A stretch of DNA of 64,000 nt from Rhyacichthys aspro. Taxonomy: Eukaryota; Chordata; Actinopteri; Gobiiformes; Rhyacichthyidae. Below, piece after piece: positions 22,151-34,028 of the stretch. Numbering within the stretch: position 1 is the first letter of the stretch; each line of letters starts with the position of its first letter. Under the pieces are notes generated by a model. The model was not told where the DNA came from, ran no database searches, and saw only the letters and a list, made by a program, of their open reading frames with translations. The position numbers were made by a program, and so were the translations under genes. Location of the stretch: contig CM072170.1 in the NCBI GenBank assembly GCA_036850595.1, positions 19,204,051-19,268,050 of the forward strand, in the 5' to 3' direction.

Positions 22151-22316
22151 TTTTTTATTTTTCCCCCCCCACTGGTGGGTATCACCCTCAATGCAAAATA
22201 CAGTGTTTTTTCTGATATAGCCGAGTATATTTCACAATGATTTAAAAGGTGACTCTTTTTTACAGGCTCCCCTTAGGTAATGTAATCAGAAAGCATGATA
22301 TTAATTTTCCATTTTT

Positions 22317-23660
22317 ATGCTGGTGTTGTATTTATTGATTAGACCTGATAAGAATAAACTAACAGGCAAATTAGATGCCTGTGTGAAAGACATAAGGACC
22401 TGGATCACAGTACATTATCTATCTCCTAGATCCAGAAAAAAACTGTGTGGGAATTATACTAGGCCCCAAAAATCTATGAGACATGTTGTCAGACCAAATA
22501 GTGTATTTAGATGATGTCAGTGCAGCTTCAAGTTGAACTGTAAGGAATCTTGAAGTTAGGTTTATTTGTAAAACAGCATTTTTTTCATCAGTGCAACATT
22601 AGGAATATCTTATCTAAAAGTGACACTGAAAAACTAATCCATGCATTTGTTACAACTAGGTTAGGCTATTGCAATTCTCTACTGGCAGGATGCCCAAATA
22701 GTTCCTTGAAAACTTATCAACTTCAAACTGCAAACTTCAAACTCCAAAACGCAGCAGCTAGAATACTAACAGGAACAAACAGATGAGAGCACATAACCCC
22801 AGAGTTAGCCCCCCTTCACTACCTTCCAATTGAATTCAGAGTGAAGTATAAAATCCTTTTTCTAACATATAAGGCCCTCAGTGGTAAGGCCCCGTTCTAT
22901 CTCAGAGACCTCATACCCCCAATTTCCACTGCATATGTCTCTGCTCCGCTTCGCAATCCGCAGCAAATACGCATCTGTTGTTTTCAATGTGAGCATTTTC
23001 ACAGCATCCGCTGCATTTTGGCTCTGGTCTGACGCAGCGCAGTGGACGAGATACGCAGCAGTTCTATTTTTTCCAACATCAGTCTGCATCAATCTGCACA
23101 TATCAGATCAGACCAGAATGGAAACCGAACGAGCACAGCTTCCAGAATTTCAAAGTAATACAAAAATATTCAGAATGAGTTTCTTAATACGGAAATGTAT
23201 ATGTTTATATACATGAATTAGCACTAAATGTGCCCAATGTAATGGGAAAAAACCTGTGAAGTGAAAGTGATAACAAATTAAACTTGTTTTCTGGTCCTTC
23301 ATCTTCTGAATAAACAGTTGCTTTTCATCTCCTATTTCCCCTGCATGCTCTTCTGAGCTGCTTTGGGCTCCGCTCCGCTGTGGAGTGGATCTGAAACACA
23401 TCCAGAAGGCGAGAGTGTGCGACGGTGGATGGTGGATGGTGGTGCTCTGCAGCAGAGCAGAGATGCATGCAGTAGAAACTGGGTGATAGCGCTGTACTGT
23501 CCTAACAGCTCTTCATTCTCTAAATGCTGAGTTCCCAGCTCAAGTTAAAGAGGCAGACACAGTCTCTATATTTAATGTTAGACTTAAGACTTTCCTTTTG
23601 GATATGGTCAGGACATACAAATGAGATAAGCAGCTCAAGGTGGCCTTGAGCTCAAGGCCT
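22317..23660 (+). pseudogene. L2-type LINE RT C-terminus, split by a MITE
   Basis: The frame has FVTTRLGYCNSLLAGCPN (22650-22710), NAAARILTGTNR (22750), then KYKILFLTYKALSGKAPFYL (22842-22900), the ordered motifs of the L2/CR1 RT C-terminus. After the MITE the text resumes with NALPAQVKEADTVS-like sequence (about 23525-23600) and a 'LKTFLL' ending. No 3' UTR tail can be defined. Several stops make it a pseudogene. Confidence 0.7.
22918..23483. mobile_element. 566-bp MITE with 29-bp inverted terminal repeats
   Basis: The left end CCCAATTTCCACTGCATATG...CTCTGCTC pairs with the right end CCCAGTTTCTACTGCATGC...CTCTGCTC (reverse complement), about 85% identical. It lies inside the L2 reading frame. 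I could not see a clean target duplication. A second left end lies at 897-938. Internal frames have no transposase features. Confidence 0.7.
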
Positions 23661-23729
23661 AGATGCTGGGGGAAGTGTGACACACTGAGCTTCTATCCTC
23701 TGGCTCTGTCTTTCTTCACTCTTATGACA

Positions 23730-25300
23730 TTATAATAATAATAATAATAATACATTTTATTTATTAGGCGCCTTTCTGGGCACTCAAGGTCACCTTACAA
23801 ATCAATACAAATATTTACATATTACACATTTAAAAGCATACAGTTAAAAGTACAGTTTAAACATACAGTTAAAAGCATATAGTTAAAAGAGGACAGTGCA
23901 TCTATATGGTAATTGATTGTGGCCAGTCTGAACAGATGAGTTTTGAGTTTGGATTTGAACTGTGGGAGTGTGTCAGTGTTGCGGAGGTCAGGATCCCTCC
24001 AGAGCTGGGGAGCAGAGTGGCTGAATGCTCTGCTCTCCACGGTGACGAGACGGGCAGAGGGGACAGAGAGCTGGAGAGAGGAGGAGGAGCGGAGGGACAA
24101 ACGGGTGTGGAGATCTGGAGGAGGTCAGAGAGATATGAAGGTGCGAGGTTGTGGATGGATTTGAATGTGAGGAGAAGGATTTTGTATTGAATGCGGTATG
24201 TGATGGGGAGCCAGTGGAGTTGTTGTAGTATGGGTGTGATATGGTTGAAGGAGGGGGTGCATGTGATGATTCGAGCAGCTGAATTTTGAACCAGTTGAAG
24301 TTTATTTAGAGTTTTTTGAGGGAGGCCAAACAGAAGGGAATTGCAGTAATCCAGACGGGAAGTGACAAGTCTGTACATGAGAATGGCAGTGGACTGTGGA
24401 GTGAGGGAGGGACGGAGGCAATGAATGTTGCGGAGGTGAAAGTAGGCGGAGCGGGTGATGTGGTTTATGTGGGCGGAGAGGGTGCTATCGAGGATGACAC
24501 CGAGACTCTTAACCTGAGGGGAGGAAGAGATGGAGGAGCCGTCAATGGGAATGGAGAAATGATCAATCTTGCTCAGGGTGGATTTGGTACCTACAAGTAG
24601 AAGTTCCGTTTTATTGCTGTTAAGTTTGAGAAAGTTTGTGGTGGACCAGGATTTTATTTCATGAAGACAGTTGAGTAGGGAGGAGGGTGGAAGTGTGGAG
24701 TTTGGTTTGCTGGAGAGGAAGAGCTGGGTGTTATCCGCGTAGCAGTGGAAGTGGATGTGGTGTTTTCGAAAGATGTGACCAAGGGAGAGAAGATAGATGA
24801 TGAACAGCAGGGGAACTGAGTGCGGTCGAAAAGATAGGAGGACTGTGCCAGTGATGCCAATAGAAGAGAGTGTGTTCAGAAGGATGGAATGAGAGATGGT
24901 GTCGAAGGCCACACTCAGATCGAGCAGAAGAAGGATGGATAATGAACCAGAATCAGCAGAGAGGAGAATCATTTGTGGTTTTGAGGAGGGTAGTTTCAGT
25001 GCTATGGAGAGGACGGAAGCAAGACTGGAAATGTTCAAACGGTCAAAAGGTTATAGGAGGACAGAGAGTGGAGTTGAGCAGAAACTGTTTTTTTAAAGAT
25101 TTTTTAGATGAATGGAAGGTTAGAGATGGGACGGAAATTATTGAGGTCAGTAGGATCTGAACCAGTTTTTTGAGAATTGGAGTCACAGCCGCAGTTTTGA
25201 GTGGAGAGGGGACTGTTCCAGTGGTGAGGGAGGTGTGGATTATGTGGATTATTATAGTTTACATCTCTGCTTAGTTCTTTGTCCCACCGTCCCACTCTTC
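23730..25300 (-). pseudogene. L2-type LINE, RT region with 3' end
   Basis: A 378-codon minus-strand frame (23902-25038) contains LLLDLSVAFDTISHSIL (RT Asp), HFHCYADNTQLFLSSKP (the YADD box, here YADN), KSLGVILDSTLS and SRLDYCNSLLFGLPQKTL. Upstream, DPTDLNNFRPISNLPFI at about 25110-25170 is the RT start, in another frame. The 3' side ends at 23735-23800 with an ATA-type tail and 'ttattaggcgcctttctgggcactcaaggtcacctta', the usual L2 3' end. The catalytic YADN and internal deletions mean it is dead. Confidence 0.8.
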
Positions 25301-25860
25301 TTTGGGGGAGTGGGTACTGTTGCAGATTAGCGGCTGCTCAACCCAGTTGCGATTGGACCTTAGCCATGCCCCAGTACGTCTAACTCAGACGGATGAACTG
25401 TTCCTGTTGATTGTGAACTATATTCATAGTAATTTTTGATTATTTTGTACATATGATCAGTGGCGCCCCCAAGTGGTGCCCTGGGGTGGCGCCCTGGGGT
25501 GGCCATCCCATGTGTAATGCATTTGTTAATTGACATTGACTAATTTGCAATGACCTAGGGTCAGTGAATGCAAGTTCCAGTCGAGCTCTTTCTCTTTAGA
25601 GCAAGGCAGCCGCCATGGCACTAGAGCAGCAAAAACACATTCTTTACCGAAACATGTCCACTTGGATGACTAGTAAGTAAGCTATAAAGTGCCTTCTTGT
25701 TGCTTTTGATTAATTGGTTGGTTATATTTTAAAAGAATCATGATTAACTGATGATGATCAACTTTTGGTCTCAATTTCACTGGCAATTGCACCCTATTGT
25801 CAGACACAGATAGGCCTATTTCAACAAACTTTAATATGTATATATCACATGCTTTGATTT
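25300..25860. other. Unassigned spacer
   Basis: It includes 'ggcgccctggggtggc' duplicated at about 25470-25505 and moderately AT-rich sequence. I see no gene. Confidence 0.35.
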
Positions 25861-25863
25861 GTT

Positions 25864-26060
25864 TTAATCAATTGTTTGGCCTTTTTTTGTCACAAAGATG
25901 GAATTGTAAGTGGTAAATTGTGTTCCAAAGCCCATTCCGCTTGTTTCATTTTTGGCATTATGCATTATGCTGGCTACACATGGCTTACATGTGCTTAACA
26001 AGCAGCTGTCTCTTCTTCTATTAAATGGTAAGGCGTTAAAATCTCCCACAAGAAGCGTGG
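25864..26060 (-). pseudogene. LINE endonuclease fragment
   Basis: The minus strand reads MGDFNALPFNRRR. The GDFN box is the catalytic Asp-x-Asn motif of apurinic-type LINE endonucleases. Only about 60 codons survive, and the clade cannot be assigned. Confidence 0.5.
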
Positions 26061-26660
26061 TGTGAGGTATCCTAAAGTGGACCTCTTAGACAGAAGTGGA
26101 CAGACTCACTCGGCCGCACCACGCGTTATTAGGCACGGCATCAGGAAGGTTCAGACTGAGATGAGCTGAGTACAGCTGCTATGTTTCTGCTTTATGCACT
26201 AGAGGAGCCACATAAAGACTGCGGTTACATGCACAGATGAGGGCTTCTATTATTTTTGCAAGGCTTTAGGGGACTAGTACACTGGGAGAACTCTAATACT
26301 CAGACTCAGACTTTTGTGTCAAGATTTTGAATTGAACTGACCCCTTTTTATGTGTCTAAAATCATCCACCATCATTTTATTGTTGATTATTCATGGCCCA
26401 GACCCACACCATCTTAACCAGGAGCTATTAAGAAAAGTAAAATGAATAAACTGCTCCTTGAGGGGAAAAAAAACCTGGCCCATCTTCTGAGAGGAAAGTC
26501 AAGCAACAGCGGTAGGACATCTTGATCACTGTGTATACTTATGTTTAAAGAATTCTCTATTCTTTAGAAATATTGCTATAAATGTGTCTGAAATTATCAT
26601 TATTAAATATCTCGATGTGGAGGAGCAGCGGCTCTACTCTGAGCTCTCAAGTGACCAAAC
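26061..26660. other. Unassigned spacer
   Basis: Nothing recognisable. A poly-A-rich stretch lies at about 26463-26475. Confidence 0.35.
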
Positions 26661-26663
26661 TCC

Positions 26664-27205
26664 TCATCCTATCTCTAGGAAGCGCCCAGCCACCCTGCGG
26701 AGGAAACTCATTTCGTCTGCTTGTATCAGAGATGTTGTCCTTTCGGTCATGACCCTAAGCTCATGACCATCCCAGTGCACGCTGAAGGTCCTAGCCTGAT
26801 GGAGCCAACAGGACAACATTATCTGCAAATGCACCTCCGGCCCCTGGCTGCGCCTAGAAATCCTGTCTACAAAAATGATGAACAGGACCAGTGACAAAGA
26901 GCAGCCATGCCAGAGTCCAACATGCACCGGGAACAGGTCTGACTTACTGCCGGAAATGTGAACCAAGCTCCTGCTCCGGTCGTACAGGGACCAGAAACCC
27001 CCTATCAGAGGGCCCCGGACACCATAGTCCCAGAGCACCCCCCACAGGATGCTGCGAAGGACACGGTCGAATGCCTTCTCCAGATCCACAAAACACAGGT
27101 GGACTGGTTGGAGAGGGTGGAGAGCTGGTCCAGTGTTCCACGACCGGGATGAAAAAATGCATTGTTCTTTAGTCTTTCCCAGGGGGGTCTGAGGAGTGTA
27201 ATCCC
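26664..27205 (-). pseudogene. RTE-type LINE RT fragment
   Basis: The minus-strand frame shows VHLCFVDLEKAFDRVLRSIL, LYDRSRSLVHISGSKSDLF and VGLWHGCSLSLVLFIIFVD, the same protein as the better copy at 32186-33530. After HQARTFSVHWDG the text jumps to HELRVMTERTTS, so about 100 residues including the YADD region are deleted. A frame break lies near 27165. Confidence 0.8.
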
Positions 27206-27269
27206 CCTCTAGTTGGAACACACCAGACTGTACTGCAGGCGCCACTGCATAAGATGGACTATTTGTCAA

Positions 27270-27460
27270 AATACTTTCCTGGACACAGTCCCTGAGGTTT
27301 CTCTTTTCCCCAGCTGGGTTTTTCCTCACCCTGATGGAGGGTCTAAGGACAGAGGATGTTGTCTAGTGCTTGCTGTCTTTTGTTTTTGTGAAGCCCTTTG
27401 AGGCAATTGTTTGGTTACTGGGCTATATAAATAAAATAAAAAAATTGAAATGAATATATC
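27270..27460 (+). mobile_element. Rex1/L2-type LINE 3' end
   Basis: The text 'gtttctcttttccccagctgggtttttcctcacc' and then 'aagccctttgaggcaattgtttggttactgggctatataaataaa' is the typical 3' UTR of Rex1-like fish LINEs. No coding part is attached. Confidence 0.65.
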
Positions 27461-30400
27461 ACCAAAAAATAGTCCTGGACATGGAATGGAACATATTGAC
27501 TATTCACCCATGCAAATAAATAAGTAGTGTTTTGTGCTGCAATTTTTACACATATGGGTTTTGGTTACTTAAAAATGACACAAAACACTCATTTTGTATT
27601 TAATTTAACAAATTAATTAATTAATCAAAATGGAAAGCAAAGTCCTGGTTCTTACCTAAACAAAGAGTGCCCTTAGTTTTTAACAAGATGTTTGAAGCTT
27701 TATAGCACCAGTTGTTCAGCATATTTATTGCTAATGATCATGGCTTAAGACTATTTACAGAGTGTAAACATGTACTGCGTGTGTGCGAGCCCTCTTTCCA
27801 CTCTGCCTGTTGCCACCTCAGCCTGACCGCTCCACATGCCTCACATGGCTTCGGGGACAACCTGTTGAAATGGTCGGTGGCTAATTCCAGCGCTGATTTG
27901 GAAGTCCAGCTGCCTGTTATGGCAGCTTCACTTGATTGATGGAGTATCCACACTCAGGGTTAATTTACACCGCTCCTGAATAATGCATGGAAGGATGCCA
28001 TGGCTCTTTTCTGCTGCTCCACATGGGGTGAGGCTTCTGTTTGGACCAATCAACATGTTTTCTGCTCTGCTCCAATATGCACACACAGACAGCAGGCTGA
28101 CAGTCACAGTGGTCAGAGTGTTACATTATTCAGCTGTTGAAAATGGTGAGCTATATGAAATCTTCGGGCATTTCACCAAGAAAAGGTCAATTTACAGGTC
28201 CCCTATTGGGTTTTTCTTACTTAGAGCATCATCATGTTTAACTACATTTGTAACATTGTATTTTGAAGACTCTTTTAGCATATGTCCTTTAAAAGGCCCC
28301 TTTTTACAATCGAAGTGAACTCTGATTAGACAGTGGGATCTTTCTTTGCATCCCTTGTTGTGATTGGCCCACTGCAAAGCCTCTGTTACTGCACCAAGCT
28401 CTTCCCTTATTGGCTGGTAAAGACAAGTCTGCATAAAGTGTAAAAGAAAACAACAGCAAAAAAAGATGATAACAGATGGGCAATAGAGATTTTAAAGAGA
28501 AAGGGAAATGCAGAAGCCAGGGTCAGTGTGCGTAGATAATCCCTGACGAAAAGGACATGGCTGTGATTGATGGTGACTGTGGCGGCAGAGACACAGGACC
28601 AGCCCTCAAAAGCCAACATGTGCCACTCTCGCCACTATGTGCCAGACCCCCTGCTATTTCAGTCCCCCTCTTCTCTGCTCCATTTTTCATAAATGACAAT
28701 TGTATGGCTCAGCACTTTCCCAGACCTGTGGCCCATGGGGAGGGAGGATCCCAGTGTCCAAACAATGAGGAATATCTCCCACAGAAAGAAGCTGAAGCCT
28801 GGCAAAAGTCACTGGTTTGGTAGCTAATGTTACATTTACACTGAATACAAATGATGTGATAATTCTTAAAAGGTTGGTGAATTTTGCATTGTGTTTTGTG
28901 ACTCTAAATCAAGTAATACACTTCAGTTTTAAAAGGCTGGCAGAGAAGAAGGCTGCCTGTCACTCAGTCTGGTTGCTGTGAGTTGCACGTCAACAGCTGA
29001 AATCAAAGTTTTCATTATAAACTTACTGGATCCTAGTACAAAAAAAGGAGACCCTCTTAAATCCTGTTTTAAAAATGGTAGTTTAGTCTGAAGCACCATA
29101 CTGACACACCTACTTCAACTTCAGTAAAGCTGTATACATACATCAGAACCATTTCAGGTAAATACATTTCTATATGATGATAAATTAACACTTGTTTACT
29201 GTTGTGATTTAGCAATAATTAACGCAAGTAGGTGTTACTGGGGTGTTTTGTTTTGCACCCTTCTCTTTCCCACTTTCAAACAGAGATCCTCAAAGTAGCA
29301 AAACCCAAGAAAACTTCAGAGTGGAAGTCCTTTTCCTGCTCAGACAAGGGCTTTATGGAACAGTCAGTGTCAATCTTCTGTAGACTGAGCTCATACTCCA
29401 GCCCAGAGACCACTGATCATCCCCAGACTGTGCTTTGTTCCAGTGCAGTATTGACATACTTCATAAATCAGAGCTATTGGATTGTCAGCTGCTATTTTTA
29501 CAGAGACGGACATGACCTGCCTGCCAGAGGGCACTTCCTGCTGCGTGTATTGACTTGACGCTTAGAGGCATGGAGGAACCAGGAGGGGCTGGTGGAGTTC
29601 TGATGGATTATCACGCAAACATGCAAATACAGGCAAACACTTACACACTGTATAAATTACAAGTACACAAACTGGCCATGCATTAGAGTTTAGGATGACT
29701 CCTGGGTTTAGACATGGTAACTGTATTGGTTTTTTTTTTTCTTTCAGAGTGGAATCACCATCAGAACTATTTTAACTGGAGAGAACCAGCATGTCCCTGC
29801 AGAGTGCCATTGCTGTTCACACACCCAAAAAGTCTGAAATTAGTTTGATTTATGTCCTTATTTAAACTCGCAATACTGGTCTAGTTCTGTGTTTTGTTTT
29901 TGATATAGTCCTGTTTTGATCCTGGTACATAATTACTGACTATCTCCAAGTCCCTTTAATTATCTAATAATGTTTCTCTTAATTTCTCTCGGTTATTTAT
30001 TTCAGTTGAGCTTTTAAGTGCCTATTCAGTGACAAAATAAAACAATGAGTGCTAGAATATGAAAGCATGTATATATCACTATACATTGCTAATGTAAGAC
30101 CTCTGGTTTATTTTCAAAAATCCAGGGTATTTATAAGGAACACCCCACTTTGCCTTGATTTTCCCAAAGTTGTATCTGTCATGAAAGTACGGTTGTATCT
30201 GAACAGGGCAGAAAGCAGGTAATAGGGGCTAAATCCAGCCGTCCTCCATCTGTCCACAGCCATTATGCTTCCCATTACACAGCACATCTTTATTTCCATC
30301 GTGGGAGATGTGCAGCAACCGCTGTGCACTGATGGAGACAGACAACAGACTGTCAGGTATCTGCTCCGTCCCTGCTGCCCAACCATCCATTTTCATTAAC

Positions 30401-31185
30401 TCTGTCAAGAAACCCACCACACATTTTCTACAGGACTTCCACACATAATTTGTTCCAAATCTGAGGCAAGCCATCAAAATGTGACAGCTTGGATCAAGGA
30501 CCGGGCCAGGACAAAGATGGCGTGGTTGCATGGTTGCCTCTTTGGAAAAGCACTACAAACAGCAGCAGATGATTCTATTAAATAAAGTTTCATCTGGTGA
30601 GATTAATTTTTGGCCTAGAAGTGTCAGATTGCTATGTTATACACATTTGTCATCTATTTAGGGAAGGAAGAGGAGCGCAAATACAATTTATTAATCTTTG
30701 TTGATGAAAATTAAAGCAAAGTCAGGGCACATAGATGGCACAACCCAGTGCTTTCTCAAATTGAATAAAATATTTCTGTGCCTCTGACCATAAAGATTTT
30801 TATGAGTTTTACCCTCCTTCACAAAAACATCACTGGTAAAAACAATTACAACAAATTTTCCAACCCCAAAGCAAATAACCCCCCATTATGTGCTCACCTA
30901 ACCATAGAATTCAACTAATCACTCTGGTACAGATTTTTTGAGTTACTTTGCTGTATAGGCCCCACTTCTCTTTCTCTGTAGACTATAATCTGTTTGTTCT
31001 CATAATTGTACTTATGCTTTGTGGCACATTTCCCCTGGAGTGGTACAGACTTGTCAAAACAAGGTTTTCAAAGGATCCATATAAGCATAACATACCACTT
31101 TACTCACTCTTCATTAGAACAAAGAGACTATGGTTTCTAAAAGTTGAAGCTAATATGGTTCAAGTTGGACCTAGTGATTTATTTA
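27461..31185. other. Unassigned 3.7-kb stretch with GC-richer islands
   Basis: No transposon ends, splice-supported exons or domains are recognised. Compared with its surroundings, 27770-27960 and 28560-28800 are GC-richer and could be conserved non-coding sequence or old exons. A poly-T run lies at about 29731-29741. Confidence 0.35.
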
Positions 31186-31330
31186 TTTATTTATAGTTTA
31201 TTTAGTAGGGACAGATACAAAAAACATAGATTATCTTCTTAAGACAATCCAACGTATGTATCAGAGTGTTTATAGCCAAGGCTAATTCACTAATTCGCAA
31301 CACTTGTCCCAACACTGTAAAAAATGGTAA
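31172..31330. mobile_element. LINE-like tail fragment
   Basis: A (TTTA)n run (31171-31203) is followed by 'agtagggacagatacaaaaaacat', the kind of 3' terminal sequence seen in fish LINEs. Orientation and clade are unsure. Confidence 0.35.
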
Positions 31331-31700
31331 ATGACCAGCAGCTACGGCTGCCAAACAGAAACCCTTAAATTAAGGTAGGAAACCCTAATTAAAATAATGT
31401 GGAAAAACATTTAATTTACAGAAATTTGCAGTAAAGGTTCTGCAGGGAAAACTGTTATTTTACAGTTATTTTCATTTATTATTAACATCAAATACCTTCA
31501 ATAAAATGACAATGTGGAAAAGAATGCTTCTGATATATCCATGTTATGCTTCAATGAGATGTGCCTGAAATCCAGCATTTCTAACAAGGAGCAAACTTTT
31601 TCTGGATTCTCCGAATTACAGAGTCTTCTCACTGGTTGAGTGTGCTTAACAACTTACCTCTAAACATGTCTAAAATCAAAGAAATTATTGTGGAAATATA
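31331..31700. other. Unassigned AT-rich spacer
   Basis: AT-rich with no recognisable frame, terminal repeat or splice-supported exon. Confidence 0.3.
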
Positions 31701-31704
31701 AAAA

Positions 31705-32090
31705 TGAGCTAGAGCCCTTGTACATTGGTTATGACGCTGTTAAGATCGTGGAGAGCTTTAAATTCCTCGGGTCCACCATTTCTCATAAAAGTAGAACACT
31801 AATGTAAGCCTTATTGTCAAGAAAGCTCAGCAACAATTGTTCTTTCCACAACAACTCAATATGTTACACGTCTCCAAAGCTGGTTGTATTTTTTGTTGTT
31901 TGCAGTGATAGAGAGTGTCCTCACTTCCTCTGTTACCACATGGTGTGGCAGCTATTCAGATGATGATAAAAAGCAATTGAACAAGACAGTTAGAACTGCC
32001 TCAAGAATTATTGGCCATGATCTGCTGAGTATGTCTGATATTCATAGCTCCCGCAATATAAAGTTGGGGCAGAGACTTACCAGAGACTAG
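31705..32090 (+). pseudogene. Non-LTR retrotransposon RT C-terminal fragment
   Basis: Readable pieces are ESFKFLGSTISH (31750-31785), then VIESVLTSSVTTWCGSYSDD and KTVRTASRIIGHDLLSMSDI (31905-32035) ending QRLTRD. The order FKFLGSTIS ... ESVLTSS..WCG is the thumb region of a common fish non-LTR family. Frame shifts lie between the pieces. Confidence 0.65.
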
Positions 32091-32180
32091 GGATGCACGG
32101 ATCCAGCTTTTTAGTACTGATGCAGATCCTGATCCAGATCCAGCTGCAGGTATCCGACCTCGATCCAATCCAATTGGCAC
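32088..32180. mobile_element. Possible hAT terminal fragment
   Basis: 'tagggatgcacggatccagctttttagtac' followed by 'gatgcagatcctgatccagatcc' resembles the subterminal sequence of fish hAT elements. Only one end is present; the RTE starts right after. Confidence 0.35.
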
Positions 32181-32185
32181 AACTG

Positions 32186-33530
32186 GGACAGTACCTCTGG
32201 ACTGGCAGACTGAGGTGGTGGTCCCTCCTTTTAAGAAGGGGGACTGGAGGATGTGTTCCCACTACAGTGGGGTTCACACTCCTCAGCCTCCCCGGGAAAG
32301 TCTATGCCAGGGTACTGAAGAGGAGAATCCGGCCGATAGTCGAACCTCGGATTCAGGAGGAACAATGTGGTTTTCGTCCTGGTCGTGGAACACTGGACCA
32401 GCTCTAAACCCTCTCCAGGGTGCTGGAGGGTTCATGGGAGTTTGCCCAACCAGTCCACATTTGTTTTGTGGATCTAGAGAAGGCATTTGACCGTGTTCCT
32501 CGCGGCATCCTGTGGGGGGTGCTCCGGGAGTATGGGGTCAAGGGCCCACTGCTAAGGGCTGTCCGGTCCCTGTACGACCGGAGCAGGAGCTTGGTTTGCA
32601 TTGCCGGCATTAAGTCAGACCTGTTTCCGGTGCATGTTGGACTCCAGCAGGGCTGCCTTTTGTCACTGGTCCTGTTCAGAATTTTTATGGACAGGATTTC
32701 TAGTCACAGCCAGGGGCCGGAGGGGGTCCGGTTTGGGGACCACATGATCTCATCTCTGCTTTTTGCGGATGATGTGTCCTGTTGGCTCCATCAGGCGAGG
32801 ACCTTCAGCGTGCACTGGGACGGTTTGCAGCCGAGTGTGAAGCGGCTGGAATGAGAATCAGCAAGTCAAGTCCAAGGCCATGGTTCTCAGCCGGAAAAGG
32901 GTGGCTTGTCCCCTTCAGGTCGGTGGAGAGTTCCTGCCTCAAGTGGAGAAGTTCAAGTATCTTGGGGTCTTGTTCACGAGTAAGGGAAGGATGGAACGGG
33001 AGATTGACAGACGGATCGGTACAGCTTCAGCAGTCATGCGGTCGATATACCGGTCTGTTGTGGTGAAGAAGGAGCTGAGCTGCAAGGCAAAGCTCTCGAT
33101 TTACCGGTCAATCTACGTTCCTACTCTCACCTATGGTCATGAACTTTGGGTCATGATGAAAAGGACACGATCCCGGATACAAGCGGCCGAAATGAGTTTC
33201 CTCCGCAGGGTGGCTGAATGCTCCCTTAGAGATAGGGTGAGGAGTTCAGTCACTCGGGAGGGGCTCAGAGTAGAGCCGCTGCTCCTTCACATCGAGAGGA
33301 GCCAGCTGAGATGGTTCGGGCATCTGTTCTGGATGCCTCCTGGAAGCCTTCCTGGGGAGGTGTTCCGGGAGGGACTATGTCTCTCGGCTGGCCTGGGAAC
33401 GCCTCAGTATTCCCCCAGAGGAGCTGGAGGAAGTGTCTGGGGAGAGGGAAGTCTGGGCGTCTCTGCTCAGACTGCTGCCCCCACGACCCGGCCCCGGATA
33501 AGCGGAAGAAGATGGATGGATGGTATTTGT
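32186..33530 (+). pseudogene. RTE-type (Expander-like) LINE RT, 3' part
   Basis: The frames give WQTEVVVPPFKKGDWRMCS, IQEEQCGFRPGRGTLDQL, QPVHICFVDLEKAFDRVPRG (RT Asp), VGLQQGCLLSLVLFRIFMD and SSLLFADDVSCWLHQ (ADD box, 32755-32790). A second frame from 32880 then gives FKYLGVLFTSKGRMEREIDR, SIYRSIYVPTLTYGHELW and HIERSQLRWFGHLFWMPPG. It closes with 'cggataagcggaagaagatggatggatgg', the usual 3' tail of this fish LINE. Shifts near 32410 and 32860 split the protein. The endonuclease is absent (5' truncation). Confidence 0.85.
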
Positions 33531-33545
33531 CAGATGACCCATTAT

Positions 33546-33645
33546 NNNNNNNNNNNNNNNNNNNNNNNNNNNNNNNNNNNNNNNNNNNNNNNNNNNNNNN
33601 NNNNNNNNNNNNNNNNNNNNNNNNNNNNNNNNNNNNNNNNNNNNN
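33546..33645. other. Assembly gap (100 N)
   Basis: A run of 100 N directly next to the tandem array at 33646. A round 100 usually means a gap of unknown size, and the frame running through it is meaningless. Confidence 0.98.
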
Positions 33646-34028
33646 TTGGGCGTAATTACGGCCTTAGTCCCCCTTAATTAAGGGTTAACTAACCGTGCAA
33701 ACCGGGCCGTATTCTAAAGCGGGACTTTCGCCTTAGTACCGGTACTATCAGGGAGACTTGGGCGTAATTACGGCCTTAGTCCCCCTTAATTAAGGGTTAA
33801 CTAACCGTGCAACCGGGCCGTATTCTAAAGCGGGACTTTCGCCTTAGTACCGGTACTATCAGGGGGACTTGGGCGTAATTACGGCCTTAGTCCCCCTTAA
33901 TTAAGGGTTAATTAACCGTGCAACCGGGCCGTATTCTAAAGCGGGACTTTCGCCTTAGTACCGGTACTAGCAGGGGGACTTGGGCGTAATTACGGCCTTA
34001 GTCCCCTTAATTAAGGGTTAATTAACCG
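33646..34028 (+). repeat. 111-bp tandem repeat, left array
   Basis: Units start at 33646, 33758, 33869 and 33980 (112, 111, 111 bp). Each contains TTAATTAAGGGTTAA, CGGGCCGTATTCTAAAGCGG and AGTACCGGTACT, a perfect small palindrome. The array is cut by the N gap on its left. Confidence 0.95.

Noticed and set aside
21986..22240. Frame with a repeated IY tract
   Set aside because: It is the translation of a TA microsatellite; the same applies to frames at 62897-63106 and the TG repeat at 51085-51346.
24316..24600. Plus-strand frames inside the L2 at 23902-25038
   Set aside because: They are shadows of the minus-strand RT, which has ordered LINE motifs.
33540..33677. Frame through the N gap
   Set aside because: The middle is 100 unknown bases; the RTE coding ends before it.
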